DNA of 64,000 nt from Seiridium cupressi (GCA_036674765.1 JARVKI010000023.1:186001-250000), one strand, 5' to 3'; numbered from the stretch's first letter, positions 1 to 13,670 are shown. The notes: generated from the sequence alone by a model not told the origin. Program-made: numbers and translations.

Positions 1-2889
1 GCGGGCTGCGATGCTCCTCCATGACCATGACCAGCCTGAGGTGGTCCAACTGAGAACCGTGGTTCTATGCCTGGAACAGGAACGTCGCCATCGTCGGGGA
101 CCAGCTGCTTCGGCTGCAGCGTAGCGCTATCCCAGGGGCTGCTCTCTGGTATAGGCGAGGTGGGATTGGAGGGGCCCCGGCGATGGAAGCGAAGATGTGA
201 TAGCATTCCGGTCTTTCACAATCGGTAGGCCGCAGTGTGCGCTCGAGGTCCTGAAGCCGACTGGAACGTGGCTCTTGCAGGAGAGGCACCGCTTTCGGGG
301 GGAGTTCAGAGCACGGTCGCGCGACGCCTGGCGTCTCCTGGAAATAGTCGCGTCGCCGTCATCCGAAAAGTATTAGGTACGATCGCCCGAGCGCAATCGT
401 TCTGTGCAAATGCGGGGGATTGCCGAGAGACTGGATGATTCTTGAGATGACGTGGTGTAAGAGTACAGGGCTGGTTGCGATCTTAAAAGACGTTGGATCT
501 CCAAGGAAGCCCACTTCCAGGGCTGCACTAGCGATACCTTGTTTCCAAGCTTGATTTTTGCGGCGCTGCTCGCCTGTTCGAGGTTGCAGCAGACGAGCCA
601 CAGGCCCTACCATAAGCGATGAACACGAGTCTGGGTGGGCTTTGCGTTGGTCTGTGCGCCCAACCATGATCCCCAGGTACTAAACTACCCTGACGTGGTG
701 CTAGACTTCTAGTTGATGCCACTGTCGATATGGACCCCTAACTCCATTGTAGAATCTCACTGGTAGCTTGCAATTGCGCAGACGAATACTTGGAGCTCAG
801 CCCGATTTAACTACCGAACGAAGACGGGAAACATATCGACCAACATACTCATTAACTGCAGCGATAGACAGGTCTTTCCAGACGATATATAAATGCAAGG
901 CCAACACTTCCATTGGCAGCGATTGCGTGTGACGATTGCTGGCAGGTAGTGGCATGATGACTACACGACGTAGATCAATAAAAAATATTTCTCAAGGTAC
1001 ATATGTAATTATAGAATCACGAACAAGATGCTTTGTATATATCCCTTCCACGAGCTCAGTTGAGACGAGGAAAATAACTACACAACAACCTAAGCTGGGT
1101 ATGCCACAGAATGTTCTCGGTATCGCAAATGGCCTCGCAGTTGCTTCTAAGTTGCAATGAAAGCGCTTGACGCTGCCAATCCGTGAAGGCAAAACTTCTT
1201 TCATCACTTACAGCATAGCTATGGGATTATGTTCCCGCATTTTGACAGGTGGACTGTGAGACTTTCCGTGGAGGTGCCGCTTGCAATACTGAACTAAACC
1301 AATGCCACTATTGCATGGGGAGAGGAAAGGTTTAGACCTCTTCAATGGAGACGTGATATGCTCTTGCTCGATGAGGGTGCGATTGGGTCGCGACATAACG
1401 GTTCAACTAGGCTCTAACGACTCCCAGAAAAGGGTTTTACGACGAGGACGATATTAGAGGTGGATTGCATGTTAAATACTAAGGTGAAGATGCAGGTTTA
1501 CGGGCATGTGAAAAGATGAAAGAAAATAGATTTAAAACGAAAAGAAATTTTCTTATAAGTCTTATAAGAGAGGAAATCGATGAAATAGAATAATAACAAA
1601 GAGATTCTATGGTATTCAGTTTCCTAATAGAAGCGAAAACTTTTTCACACAAACACGCCTTACAAAGCATTGAGACTTTTGCCCTGCTGTTTCCTCAACA
1701 AGCACTAGCAACATTATAATAATCCACAACACTCTATCAATAACCCATTGCACCCCGATCCTTATATTATGCACATAATTGTCGGAAGATCTTGATCGGC
1801 CTTTTTACTCGTTGAAATTGAAGATAGTTTTGCTGAAAAGGGCGGGGGAACTGCATACCTTTGGGCATTGGCTCTAAATATTTATGGCTAAAAACAAGAG
1901 CACTTTCGGTTTTACATTCTTTGAGGATCGTCAGGGTGTATTACAAAATATCTCCAAGACCATCATTGTTATTCTCTCGGCTTGATTTTCAGTCTCAGGC
2001 ATCGAACCATTTAATGTCGGGTAGGTCGTATCAGTCTAATATGAAAGTCAAACATACCAAATCGTGCTAAGCGCTATCCCACGGCAGAAGCGTTTACTAC
2101 TGTGAGCGACATTTGGAAGGTGAATCTCTATCACGGGCACAGATGAAGGGTGAGATCAATTGATCTAGGTTCTGTCGACCCATTGGGCCTAGATCAGTAC
2201 ACAGTTCTCGCTCTGTGTAAAATCATACAAAGCAATAGTATTCCCGATATTTACGGCCTGTTCTAGGTATCCAGCATGTACACTAGTCCTTACAATCTGC
2301 AGCCGGAATGTTGATAGCTCATGTTGGAGATGACCAAGACTCAGCCTCATCCCTTCCATAAGTTTTGCAAAGGGTGGATGCAGGGGTGTTCTGTACTACA
2401 ATTATGGAGATAGTCAGCTTCTCGGGTTCGGGTTCGTTCACAGGGACCAATCAATTCTTAGCACCACGATCTATAGATGCTGTCAACGAGACTCGCTAAC
2501 CTGTTTCTGGCATTTGTCTGTACGAGACACGGGCCCGCACTATAGAAATCTATCCACTCGGACAATAATCAAACTCATTAGTCGCAAGGAATGCCAATGG
2601 GAATAGCTAATTATTCCGCCCTAAGCCAGTCATCATGACTTCGAGGTGTCTCGAGCCACATACGTAAACGACGTGGACATACTCACCCGCTAGATCCATG
2701 GCTTAGCGATCACTTATGGTCAAATTTCCTGTCTAATGGGTGGGCGGGAACGAGGTGAAGCTACTCAATTCCGGTATCCCAGAAAACAATATTTTAAGAT
2801 GCCGTTTCTCCCATCTAAACCGAGATGACTTTTCATCATGGTCTTTTCTGGTCACCCCTTACTCTCTATTCTCCTCTCCCTCAGCAAGT
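1..2889. other. Intergenic region, no supported gene
   Basis: No reading frame here has a recognisable domain, a signal peptide or a convincing splice structure. The longest frames (about 100 codons near 359-667, minus) overlap equally long frames on other strands and look fortuitous. The last 100 bases before 2890 are pyrimidine-rich, as is usual for a fungal core promoter, and probably belong to the arylsulfatase gene. Confidence 0.6.
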
Positions 2890-4875
2890 ATGCGACAAAT
2901 CTACCATTCTTACCTGAGCCTCATGCTCGTCGGCCTTTCACTCGCCGCTCAACCCAATATCGTTATCATCTTCCCAGATGACCAAGACCTGCACCTTGGC
3001 TCAACCGATTATCAGCCTATACTCCAGAGAGAGTTCATGGCTAAAGGGACAACCTTCACAAACCATTACTGTACCGTCGCTCAATGCTGTCCCAGCAGAG
3101 CTTCTTTACTTCGAGGACAGGCAGCACATAATACAAACATCACTTACGTTAGCTCGCCCGGGGGTAACTACGACAAGTGGCGTACGGCGGCTGAGAATGA
3201 CGATTACTTGGCTCACTGGCTAGTGGAAGCAGGGTACAAGTAAGCAAATTTCAAATTTATTTCACGTCCTTTGTAGACTGTAAGAGAAGTTGCAGCTTTC
3301 TCATTGAGCGTTTATACTTTTGAGACCTGAACTTCGGTTCTCATAATCCGCCAAGCACACTGTAAAGTCTCGCTAATCAAGTATTGTAGTGCGGAATATT
3401 TGGGCAAGTTCATGAATGGATACAATATCCACAACTATGCAACCGCACCAAAGGGGTGGACTCACATAGACGCCCTCGTCGATCCGTACACGTACAAGTA
3501 CAACAATGTTGTCATGTCCGCCGATGGCGAGACTCCTGTCGCATACCAAGGTTATCACCAGACAGATGTCATCCGAGCCAAGGCACTTGACCGTCTTGAC
3601 TATCTCACTTCACAGGAAAAGCCATTCTATCTGACCATTGCCCCGACCTCACCACATTTCTCTACTGAAGTTGGGATTCCAGTCCCTTTAGCCAGACATT
3701 TGGGAGACTATAATGATTCCGTAACCCCGCGCGCTCCAAATTTTAACCCGGATGATGGGTTCACAATTCAGAAGCCTTCTTATCTGAAGACAATGCCAAA
3801 GCTCAACGCAACCAACATTGCCTTTGGAGATACCTTCTACCGGGCACGTATACAGTGTCTCCAAGGCATCGATGAGATCATCAACGATGTGGTCGCCAAA
3901 TTAGAAGAGAAGGGAGTCTTGGATAACACATATCTCATCTACACATCCGACAATGGTTACCATATTGGCACACACCGCATGCCGGGCGGGAAGGCTCTTC
4001 CCTACCGAGAAGACACAAACTTGCCCTTCTACGTCCGCGGCCCTGGGATTCTTGCCAACGTAACATCCTCAGCTCCTAGTGCTCACCTCGATCTTGCACC
4101 CACCTTTCTCGAGCTTGCGGGTCTCGACAAGTCTCAATGGCCCGTCTTCCTCGACGGACGCAGCCTTGTCTCCACCTGGCACAATCCCCTGAACCAGTCC
4201 TGTAGTGCCATCGATGACGTGCGCGAGATCATTAACGTCGAGTTCTGGGGCATTCAAGCGGTTGAAAATATAGGCGGCGACACCTATACGAATAACAGCT
4301 ACAAGACGCTACGAATCGTCGGCGAAGAAACTTCATATCTCTACTCGCGCTGGTGCACCAACGATACAGAGCTCTACGACACCAAGGCTGACCCATACGA
4401 GCTCACAAACCTGGCGCTTAACCCGGACATGGAGACAGCCCGGCTGATGGCAAGGCTCAATGCCATCCTGCTTGCGACGAAGTCTTGTGCCGACGTCACC
4501 TGTCGCAATCCCTGGCGTCTCCTGCAGCCCTCCTACAGAGCTCAGGTCGCGCCACTGTCTGCTCTTGAGATCCGCAGTCTCGATCAGGCCATGGACGCGC
4601 AGTACGACGAATTCTTTGCCGGCATACCGCAGGTCACCTTTCAGGAGTGTCTGGAGTTTCAGTCGCGGGTCAACGAAGGTCCCTACTGGCCTGAAAACGC
4701 TACACTAGGGATGGAATACAGACAGCCAACTGACAACTACGTGAGCACTAGTGACGACGCAACTAATCTGGTTGAGGGTAATGCGGTATTGCAGGGTACC
4801 TGGGCACAGAGGAACGCGACGTTGGCTGATATCATGCAGAGTGCTCGGAACCTGACTGCTCTCGAGCTGATATAA
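2890..4875 (+). CDS. Secreted arylsulfatase (type I, formylglycine-dependent)
   Basis: Two exons, 2890..3239 and 3390..4875, encode 611 residues. The intron starts GTAAGC and ends TTGTAG after a GCTAAT branch-like site; at 150 nt it is long for this window. Residues 1-21 form a signal peptide. D30-D31 match the metal-binding aspartates of sulfatases. The signature CCPSRASLLRG places the catalytic cysteine, converted to formylglycine, at C66. A second metal site appears as SDNGYHIG (D304, N305), followed by a GGK lysine. The joined sequence AGYNAEYLGKFMNGYN across the intron matches the family, which confirms the splice. The family hydrolyses aryl or alkyl sulfate esters, usually outside the cell to scavenge sulfur. 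The true substrate (aryl, choline or sugar sulfate) cannot be told from sequence. The ATG at 2890 is preferred to upstream in-frame starts because it gives a proper signal peptide. No lesion is visible. Confidence 0.9.
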
Positions 4876-6158
4876 AGAGACTGATCTCGCTTCACTCGGC
4901 GTGAGTTGCAGAGAAGGTAGGGGCCAATTTGACCATTCTTCAGCAACAACAGCTATAGAGGATTTGTTATATAAAACCGTTGATGCACTAAAGTCTTACA
5001 TACTACGGTAGTTTTGGACAGCAATTGTCACCTACGGATTCAATTGATACAGACAATGTACCTACGATATTTACATTATGCATATTAGAGTCATAAAGGA
5101 TGAAAAGGAGAATTCCCCATGAAACCTCGAGAAGTTTATTGCAAAGGAAGCAATCTGTTAGTTATGACATTAGAGAGTGACTACTCATATTATGTGTCAA
5201 CCACTAACACCTCATGATCAATGGCCCCTCTATGACTTCCAGATTCACGTTGATCGCATTTATAACGATCGACAAAGACGCTCCTCTATCAATCTCCATT
5301 GACATGTCAATCAGTTGTGGCTTGTAAATCTGACTCGGGCCGTTGCAATGTAACCGCGCTTCATAAGACATTGTTTTGGCATGACAGCTGAACGGCCCGA
5401 TTCTCGTTGAATCAAGGATCCGATGTCTCAGTTCATATCAATGGGAGGCCACTGCTGTCACCGCTGCGCTCTCGGCATTGAACTTTTCGTCTTCAGTGCC
5501 TGACACCGTTGCTTCTGTAATTATAGCGCGACGTACAACCCACCAAGATCAGTGATAAAACCTTACTGCTCCAACATGGTTGCCCATCTGACCATGTTCA
5601 AAGGTGTCAACAACGACGTGTTGACGTGATCTAGATGTACAAAGCGTATCCATTCTGTGGAAAAGACTTGCTTGCTAGGAATGTATCATACGATTTTAAA
5701 CGTGCAAGAGAGTTTCTTTCTGCCACTCATGCAGGCGAAACGACAAGGTTCGGCCTCGCAGAAAATTTTATAATATACTCGAAACAAAAGCATAAGGTCA
5801 TGAGCCACATTCCCAAATCCAAACCTGTGACCATGGAAGGCTGTTGCTCAGGGGATGCCGAGAAGGCGGCGCCCTGCCATCGGGCATCTTACGTTAATGC
5901 TATGTTGCCTCCGGAGCGCTCAGTGCCCATTCGATGACGTCGAAACACACAGTGAGAATAGACTTTCGGATTGACGTCGATCCCGCAGGCCAGTCGCTGC
6001 ATGTTTTAGTCGAGCCGCTGTCAACGAAAAGCATAATGAACTCCTGCACGCATCACAGGAAAAATACTCCGAGTTATATTACGCCTACTAATGATTTCTT
6101 TTCGGCAACCAAGTACCTTTCCCCCTCCCCCTCAATCTTATAGACACACCTCCCCCAA
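4876..6158. other. Intergenic region, no supported gene
   Basis: This holds the 3' flank of the sulfatase gene and about 1 kb with only short frames, such as 100 codons at 5635-5937, that show no domain. A pyrimidine-rich tract at about 6118-6140 ending in TATAG lies just upstream of the small gene at 6159. It could be a core promoter or the 3' end of an intron. Confidence 0.5.
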
Positions 6159-6417
6159 ATGATCCCCACTCAAGGCTATAATATGCCAGGACAAGGCGTG
6201 TAAGTTACCCCTGTCAAAGATCAAACTATAGTTAACTAGGTATATCCTAGCTTCACCACAAGGACCGGGCTGTGTAATGCTCAACGGTTTTGACCATGAT
6301 AAGAGCTCAACCATCCACTATCTACGCGATGACACAACGATTTGGTGCGGGGATGGCGACGGCGAATACGATGGAGATCACCTCATCTCAATTGACTCCA
6401 GCCGTCAAGGCATCTAA
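6159..6417 (+). CDS. Possible small two-exon gene, unknown function
   Basis: Exons 6159..6199 and 6240..6417 join in frame to encode 72 residues. The proposed intron is only 40 nt but has GTAAGT at its start, a GTTAAC branch-like motif and TAG at its end. Without it the frame stops at once at TAA. The protein is acidic towards its C-terminus (GDGDGEYDGDHLIS), has two cysteines (near GPGCV and IWCGD) and no signal peptide from this start. An upstream exon is possible, since a pyrimidine tract ending in TATAG precedes the ATG. I do not recognise the family. The second exon reads like coding sequence because of its composition and lack of stops, not because of any known motif. The frame could also be fortuitous. 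Confidence 0.35.
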
Positions 6418-9103
6418 TGCCTGTCAACCATGAGGAACACGATAGCACATATTCGACACATTGGGTCCTTTGTTCCCGAATCGCAAACCGAACATTGCTC
6501 TTTTTTGAGCAGATTTCCTGTGACTTCAAGCTCGCCATGGCTGGGAGCTGCGATCTCCTAGCTATTAAGGTCAATCATTCAATTGGAGACGCACGTCCCA
6601 TGGATGTCCTAGTCATGTGCAGTAGGGTGAGCGCGGATACCCTCCGCGATGTCGCACAGACGTCCAGGGTTTCACTGAAACCACAACACGGGGATCGCCT
6701 CTTGAAGTGCATGCTGCGACAGTCCCATCGGATGGAAGCAAGCAACGTCCCCGCAGCAAAGTATGCTGCTGCTTGTCAATTTCCGAATGGATGTCGTGCA
6801 TGTGGATGGCGCGAGGGTTGTTGGACGTTAGATCAGACCACAAGAAAAGACAAAATAGTCTGATGTGTCGAACATTCGTTTTGCTGGAGAGGAAGGCTGG
6901 AATGTCGGATCATGATAGGATCAATGCCTCCGACTTTCGCCAAAGGAACGCCTGAACTGCTCAGTGTGCGACCGCTTCCCAGCTGCCGGAGGTATGGCTA
7001 GCTGCATAAACATAATCGGAAACAGGACGCTTGGTGATCATGTTCATGCAGTGATGCACTCCAAACTTAATGTTTCCTTTAAGTTCGCTTGGACATGATA
7101 GTAGGAACTACTAAGACAGCTCCCACGATTGGGTAACATTGCTAGGGGGCAGACACAGATACTTTTGCAACAACTGGTCCGATCTGTGGATAGCCATGAA
7201 TTGCTTTGAGGTACGAATTCGTGATGCTTATGCATGGCCGTGAGCTAAGTGTGATATCGATGTGATAAGATCGAGAGCTGTCTCGTCACAATCATGCCTC
7301 GTGAACGTGAAATCGGGAGTATCTATCTGAGTCACAACACTATCAGCAAGGTTTACCTCCTTAGACCGTCTCTAGAAGCGGATGATGAGGCGGTTTTCGG
7401 CGTTTCTGGATCCTCCCTCATTATCATTCGGAATGATAGAAAAGTAGCGCGATTTTTGACCCTACTTGTCGGTTCAACAGCTTTCAGACCTAGCTGACAG
7501 AGACCTAGTTGGGGGCGTCGTAGCATAAGGATCACACAAAAGATCCGTCGTGTTTCAAACCAATTACCATAAATAGCACTTCGGTCAAGTGACAGACGTA
7601 GGGTTTCCCGAAAACACTTCGAGGCCTTCGAGAACATGATCGTCTTTGTGACACCCGGAGGACTGTTTCGTCGGCTGGGCGCTCTTGATTTGCGGTACAT
7701 TGAAGATGAGGATGCACGCACGTGGCGTTTGGTGTGGGTGTTGAAACATCAACCGTCTGATGTGAGCGGTGCGCCACAGAAACACTCTTGATACACCAAG
7801 TCTCTAGGTAGAAGCGATGTGAACCGGAGGCACGGTGGAGGCGCACCGATTGAGTAGTTGCCCCCCCCAACGACACGGATTTCATGATTTGAAGGGTTTT
7901 TCGTATTCCTCGTTAGCATGCGACTATGACCAGGGGATGAGTTTGTGAGAACCAGGGGTTGGGCTTCGGAAGCAGTGTACGTTTACCTAGGAAACACCCG
8001 GCTCCAGGCCTCGATCGTTTATTTAAAGCACTGAGTGAGCTGGAAGAGTAGCTGACTGTGCGATTGAATAGCATTGTGGCAAGTCGTGGCACGGTCAAAG
8101 TGCAGATTAGCTGATGCTGCTGGTATTCCCTCATGCCTGCCAATAGCCACTCACTCCACTTTCACGTGAAAGCCGTTCTTGCAGAACAGAATAAAAAAAA
8201 CCAAGGAGATGCGCGATATGCAAGATAGGATTGCGCTACGCTGCGCAGTTTCTCCGTCGCTTCGTCTGTGGTGCCCACCACTAGAGCTTCTGGGAATGGA
8301 ATGCCGAGTAGATCACCTCGCTTTTTCCACATGGCAACAGTCAAGCGAGGGAGGCGTCCTGCCGACAACCGTTCGGCCGAGACACCCAGATGCGGTTTTG
8401 CGGAGTCGGATTCCCTGTAATTTGTATCGCGAAGTCGCCATGAGATTGCCAAGCAGGTTTGGGCGTTGACAATAGACTGGATAATGGCCGGACCTCATAT
8501 AGGGATAATAACCGTAAACGCTGACCGAAGGCCTGGAAAGGGTTGTTGAACCGTTCGTGTCGCGTGTCCTGTCTTTGCATGACGATGGAAACATATTTGC
8601 TCTGCCACCACGTGCCATTGCCCGTTGGCGAACGCGTTAAACTGGCGACCACGTTGGGCGAGGGCGGGGCCGCAGTCAAGATTAGCGAGCCGGGGGCCAC
8701 GCAGCTCGGCGCGGCCAATGACGATGATCATCTCGAGCATGCTTCGCTTCTACCGCTTCGCGCAAAGATCTTCGGGCATTGTGATCGTATGCTTCGGCTA
8801 GAAAATTCTAGGCGAGGTGGGATTGCGATGCCCAGATTGCGGCACCACCTTACTGCAAAGAGATAGGGAATGCTACCAAAAGCTGAACAATGCCGTAATT
8901 GCTGGCACGTTGTTGCAGGTTCGTGAAGTTGCAGTGCTGCGAAGCGCCTGCTACCTATTCGGGTGCTAGTGGGCATGGCATCGCGATGCATGTGTTTCCA
9001 TGGGGTAGTAGTAAATATTACAAAAGAAGGGCGATCGTCGTGCCAAATGTCCCGCTGAAAAAGGTTGCGATGCAAGTTCTTTCCAGTTTATGAGTCCATC
9101 GTC
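6418..9103. other. Intergenic region with unassigned overlapping frames
   Basis: Frames of 80-148 codons occur on both strands (for example 6417-6863 plus, 7353-7721 minus, 8341-8718 minus, 8543-8866 plus). They overlap one another and none shows a domain, signal peptide or consistent splicing. The interval 8170-8870 is richer in G+C than its surroundings and open in several frames, so an old gene fragment is possible. I cannot pick a strand for it. Confidence 0.5.
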
Positions 9104-10479
9104 ATGAAGCACTTCATTAGCATCGCAACAACGGCGGGCCTGCTTGTAAGAGTCCTGGCTGCCACGAGCGGCGACTTCAATGCCCTGTCTATGAATGTCG
9201 CTGGCTTGCCCGAGATCCTGCAGGACAACGATGTCCCCGGAGACAAGACCGTCAACTCAGGGACCATTGGCTCCAAGTTTGCTGAGTACGGATACGATAT
9301 CATTCATGTCCAGGAGGTAAGAACAGAGCCAGAGAGAAGCAAAGCGACCTGCCATATTAACCAACATGAATGGGGCAGGACTTCAATTACCATGCGTACA
9401 TTTATGCGACGGACACACACGAATACCGTACTGCAACGTCGGGCGGAGTTCCGTTCGGATCCGGCCTCAACACCCTGGCGAATTTTGATTGGATTGACTT
9501 CACCCGCGTGAAGTGGGATACCTGCTCCGATGCCTCGAGCAATGATTGCCTAACACCCAAAGGCTTCACCTTTATGAGAGTGCAGGTCGACGATGGCGTT
9601 TTCGTGGATTGCTACAATATGCATACCGATGCCGGCACCGAGGACGGGGACGAGACGGCCCGCGATGCCAATTTGGCTCAGGTCGCCGACTACATCGACA
9701 CATGGAGTATCGGCAATGCCGTGCTCGTCTTGGGAGACACCAACAGTAGGTACACTCGTACCGCGGATAACATTACCATCTTCAGCAGCCAGAACGGCCT
9801 AACAGATGCGTGGTTGGAGTTGATCCGTGGCGGCGTGGTGCCGACTGAGGAGACGCTCTGCGACAATCCCAGCACAACGGACTACTGCGAGACCGTAGAC
9901 AAACTATTCTACCGGGGTAGTTCAGTCGTCGGGTTGGAGGCGACCTACTTCAACTATGAGAGCTCCAAGTTCTTGCAGGCGAACGGTAGCATTCTCTCAG
10001 ACCACAACCCGATCACCGTGAACTTCACGTGGACCTCGAGCTCATCCCTGAGGCAGTCCAACTTCTGGGGTGGCGCATATGGCACTTGGTTCAGTGACGT
10101 ACCGACGCTGTCAGGCAAGAGCAGCCCAAAGGCATCTGTACTCACATTCAGAGGCGGAGACCGCCTCGACAGCGTTGGCTTGACCTTGACTGACGGTACC
10201 ACATTGACACATGGTGGCACGGGAGGAACGGCAGCCACACTTACCCTAGGGAGCAGCGAGTACTGGACGAGTGCTCAGCTTTGTGAAGGGCAGAAGAACG
10301 GCGAGACACGCAACTTCTACATCCAAGCCACGACAAGCGCGGGCAACACGCTAGCGGCGGGCACCTCAACTTCGGATTGTGCGACGTTTTCGGCTCCGAC
10401 TGGGTGGCAGATCGTGGGCTTCATGGGGCAGGACGGAGACGAGATGGATCAACTCGCTTTTGTTTATGCACCTCAATAG
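9104..10479 (+). CDS. Secreted endonuclease/exonuclease/phosphatase-family protein with C-terminal jacalin-like lectin domain
   Basis: Exons 9104..9316 and 9379..10479 encode 437 residues; the 62-nt intron runs GTAAGA to GGGCAG. Residues 1-20 are a signal peptide. Residues 24-290 carry the DNase I/sphingomyelinase-like fold: IIHVQE ending at E71 (catalytic metal-binding glutamate), CYNMHTDAG (histidine and aspartate), GDTNSRY (D191, N193) and SDHNPI (D279, H280). All expected catalytic positions are therefore present. From about residue 298 a glycine-rich segment (SNFWGGAYG, LTFRGGDRLDSVGLTL, THGGTGG, MGQDGDEMDQL) reads as a jacalin-like lectin domain, expected to bind carbohydrate. The enzyme probably cleaves a phosphodiester outside the cell and is held to a glycan by the lectin part. 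Whether it acts on lipid, nucleic acid or another phosphodiester cannot be told. No neighbour clarifies its role. Confidence 0.85.
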
Positions 10480-13400
10480 TAGCTCGGTAGCTAGGCCTTT
10501 TCTTCATTAGTCTGACTTATCGAATAGGATACAAATTAGGTCTAGGAAGGTACATCCGGAAGTCGCGGAGAGAAATTATATTTTGCTGGTGAACAAGCGT
10601 CCATTTAGTCGCGATGGCCGTGGTAACAGCTAATGCAGCGCGGGCCGGGTAGCTCATTGGTGGACGCCCTTCAAGGGGTTCCCAAATGTAGTTGATGCCC
10701 TTATGCAGGTCCAAACTTCCGGCGGCCCTAGGTGCAGGCTCGTCGACGCATTACGCATCAAGAATTACACTTACCTAGAACATTTCATTGGACACCAGAG
10801 TCTTAGTAGGTGCCATTGAGGCCCCTCTCGAAGAAGACAAGTCAAATTCATATTTCTAAATTGTGCTAGGCCGGCAATGAATCGCATCCGGTTGGACGAT
10901 GGGCTTGGCGATCAAGAGAGATGCGCTTCAAAGTTCTAGCATATCGAGCTAGAAGCTCAATAGACAACCTTACCTAACCTACGTACATGTATGCTTTGTG
11001 ACGGAGTGGTCAATGCCCTGATCTTAGCGTCGACCGTTTGCGTCATCTGCCATTGGACTCAAGTTTGTTGGATATTTACGATCAAGGCCTCCACTTATAA
11101 GTACTCCTAAGGTACAAATCTACAACCGGTACAACCCCGGCTACTTTTTTCGTTCCAACAAAGTTAAGGGTCCTGGTCAGAGCTCCGAACGAGCTCCGTG
11201 CTGCAGAACGACGACTAAAGCAGGGATGGCAATGAGGGATCTCACCGTTGTTCGCGGAATTTATGAGCAGTCCAGCTATTCTCAGCTCTGCAAAAGTACC
11301 ACGATAAGCTCTATTTTAGTTACGCAAAGTATAAACTGAAGAAAATCCACTAAGACGATAGCATGTACGACATCCATGCAGTGAAAAGGGTTTGATATGA
11401 GGAATGGCTTGATGTAGCCCCCGCTTTGGCCAAATAATCAGCACAGGCCAGGAATAGACTTTCTAGCAAAACTGCCCTAGACACAAGATCGGTGAAGCTA
11501 TGCAAGATTGAGTTCAGGTTGGGTTGACCGCTGCTGATGTGTGGGATGGCGCAATGTTTTTCTCAACAGCCACTGCTATGGGCTACCATGTCCTGACGCT
11601 GTCGGATATTGTGTACGTGATGAACTGTCAAGCCTTGACCAGCAAAACCGGTCAACTCCACCTCTCGTGGTTGTTCATCCGGGCAACTGTCTTCGAATAG
11701 CGGGCCAAACTACGGGACGAAATCTCTATAATAAGTTCATGGCCCATTATCTGTGCGATGGGCTGTTGCAAACTCACCGCGCAGTTGCGGCCTCTCAAGT
11801 GACGTCGGCACTGCTCAACCTTGAATTTCCCGTAGAGAAAGACCCATGTTAGCAAACGCAGCAGGCAGGTACATAGCACGGCCGTCCGTACAGTAAGCGT
11901 ATAATTAAGTTGGCGCCGGTCAGAACTGGCGGCTGATCTGGTCTTGATAGCGCCACGGCTGCTCCAATATGGCGGCGGAGAGCTCGTTAAAGTGACGCGG
12001 CCTAGAGTAAGTGGATATGAAACTGGCGGATCTGGCGAGTCAGAATTTGAAATAGAACCTGTACTGACCACACAAAACATCGTGATGAAAGCAGTAGGGG
12101 CATCTGTTGTAAGCTCTGGAAGCATCGAAGCATGCTCTTTTTGGGAAGTTGGACAGCTCCGTGCCAAACTTTTGACACATAAAGGAGCATGAGAGGTTGG
12201 TGATGCTAGTGAGTTTGATGAAATCTTGATGAGAAACAGAAGCGAGATCAGTCGCAGATTGAATGTACCGACTTCAGGCCCACAATACTAATTTGGAGCC
12301 TCACCGTCTCCCAGACTGTCGGGTTCGTAATTGAACTCCGTCCGGGCTCTAGGTACTGCATCTGCATCAAGCTGCAAGGTACGCTTGCATGTTGAAATTT
12401 TGGAGCTGGACCTGGGCAACATACGAGACCGGACGCTTACCGCGGCGTGCGAAGTGACGACAACTCAATTTCGTGAAGCATTGCTGACCAGCCACCCGGA
12501 ACTCGACCTGTCAGGGGTCGGCACAAAGTTTGCTTCTCTCGACGCCGTCTGGTGATTGCCCTCGTGATCAGACGTTATGGCTTAGGCCTGCAGAAGCGTT
12601 GGGTTACTGTGCTGCTCTAATGTATATTACGCAAAACTCTATTGAGGCTCTGCTCGTTCCGACCCGAAGGTGTGCTATTTCGGTCAGCATGGTTTGGTCA
12701 GCCATCAAGATGGCTAAGGGCTGTAATACGAATGAATTGACAAAGTACACCTCGGGTTCATGGGTGATCAGGTTCCGGGACGAGAAACGTCTCGTCACAT
12801 GTGATAGTGGCGCAGGAATGCAAATTCGTCCTAGAGGCGAGCACCTCCTAAAACGGGGCTGATAGTATGTGCCCTGGCGAGAAACCGTTGACAAGATTTT
12901 GAGAAATTCTGCTAGACCACTACGCTGCTGGCTGGAACTGACTCGGGATGTTTTAGGGTTTGATCCTCGGAAAATGCAGTCCCGCTGCTTCTCGAGGGCT
13001 GCGTCTCGTGACGAATTCGGTATCTACCCAAAGGTTGGCTGCGGTCTCGGCGTCACTTCACAGTATTGAATCCAGATTGGGCAATTATGCAGTCGCTCAC
13101 AATAATACATAGTATTTATGCCCCGCACCAGAAGAACACCTAGCGTGTTTTTTGTACTGTGGGCAGGATCTAGCGTATAGTTGACGCTTTGTATAGTATT
13201 GTGGACATCATTCCTATCACCTGAGCGCATTTGTATCAAGATCGTCGGCCAGTCCAGGAACACTATTTGCGCATATTCTGGGGAACTGGGAACTCGTCAT
13301 TTTGCGGGAGAAAGCACGCAAAGTACGTCAACCGCCCTCATCAGAGGCAATCATGTGTGGCGCATGTTGAGCGAGAAGTTGAAACTGTGAATCTGAATCT

Positions 13401-13670
13401 TGAGGAGTAAAGATTTACAACATATTTTTGCGTGTTTTTGAGAGCATGGTAAATGAAGTCCTGCGAAGGATTGATGATCCTACAGGTGCAGCCAGGCATT
13501 GCAGCCTCGCAGCCTGACTGCATGCGAAGAATCCATAGTACGAAATGAGTTGAAAAGTGATCGTCAGTTATCATCCTCTGCAACGAAAATTGCATGTGGC
13601 CTAGACAGCTAGAGAATCTAGCAGAAGCCTCGTGCAAGCCTTGTGGATGAATAGACGGCAACCCTAGTTA
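10480..13670. other. Intergenic region, no supported gene
   Basis: No frame has a recognisable domain. Plus-strand frames at 11944-12192, 12331-12555, 12530-12862 and 12869-13069 have protein-like composition and lie head to tail. They might be fragments of one decayed gene, but no splice sites join them convincingly. Confidence 0.5.

Noticed and set aside
152..8825. A 17-base identity (TAGGCGAGGTGGGATTG) at 152-168 and 8809-8825, each preceded by TGCTTCGGCT nearby.
   Set aside because: Flanking sequence does not align further. One match of this length in 64 kb is near the chance level, so it is not called a repeat element.
8162..8866. Several frames of about 100 codons on both strands that look partly protein-like.
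   Set aside because: No single frame, domain or splice structure could be chosen; reported only as unassigned in the intergenic entry.
12331..13069. Head-to-tail plus-strand frames that might be one broken gene.
   Set aside because: No recognised motif and no way to join them by good splice sites; evidence is too weak for a pseudogene call.
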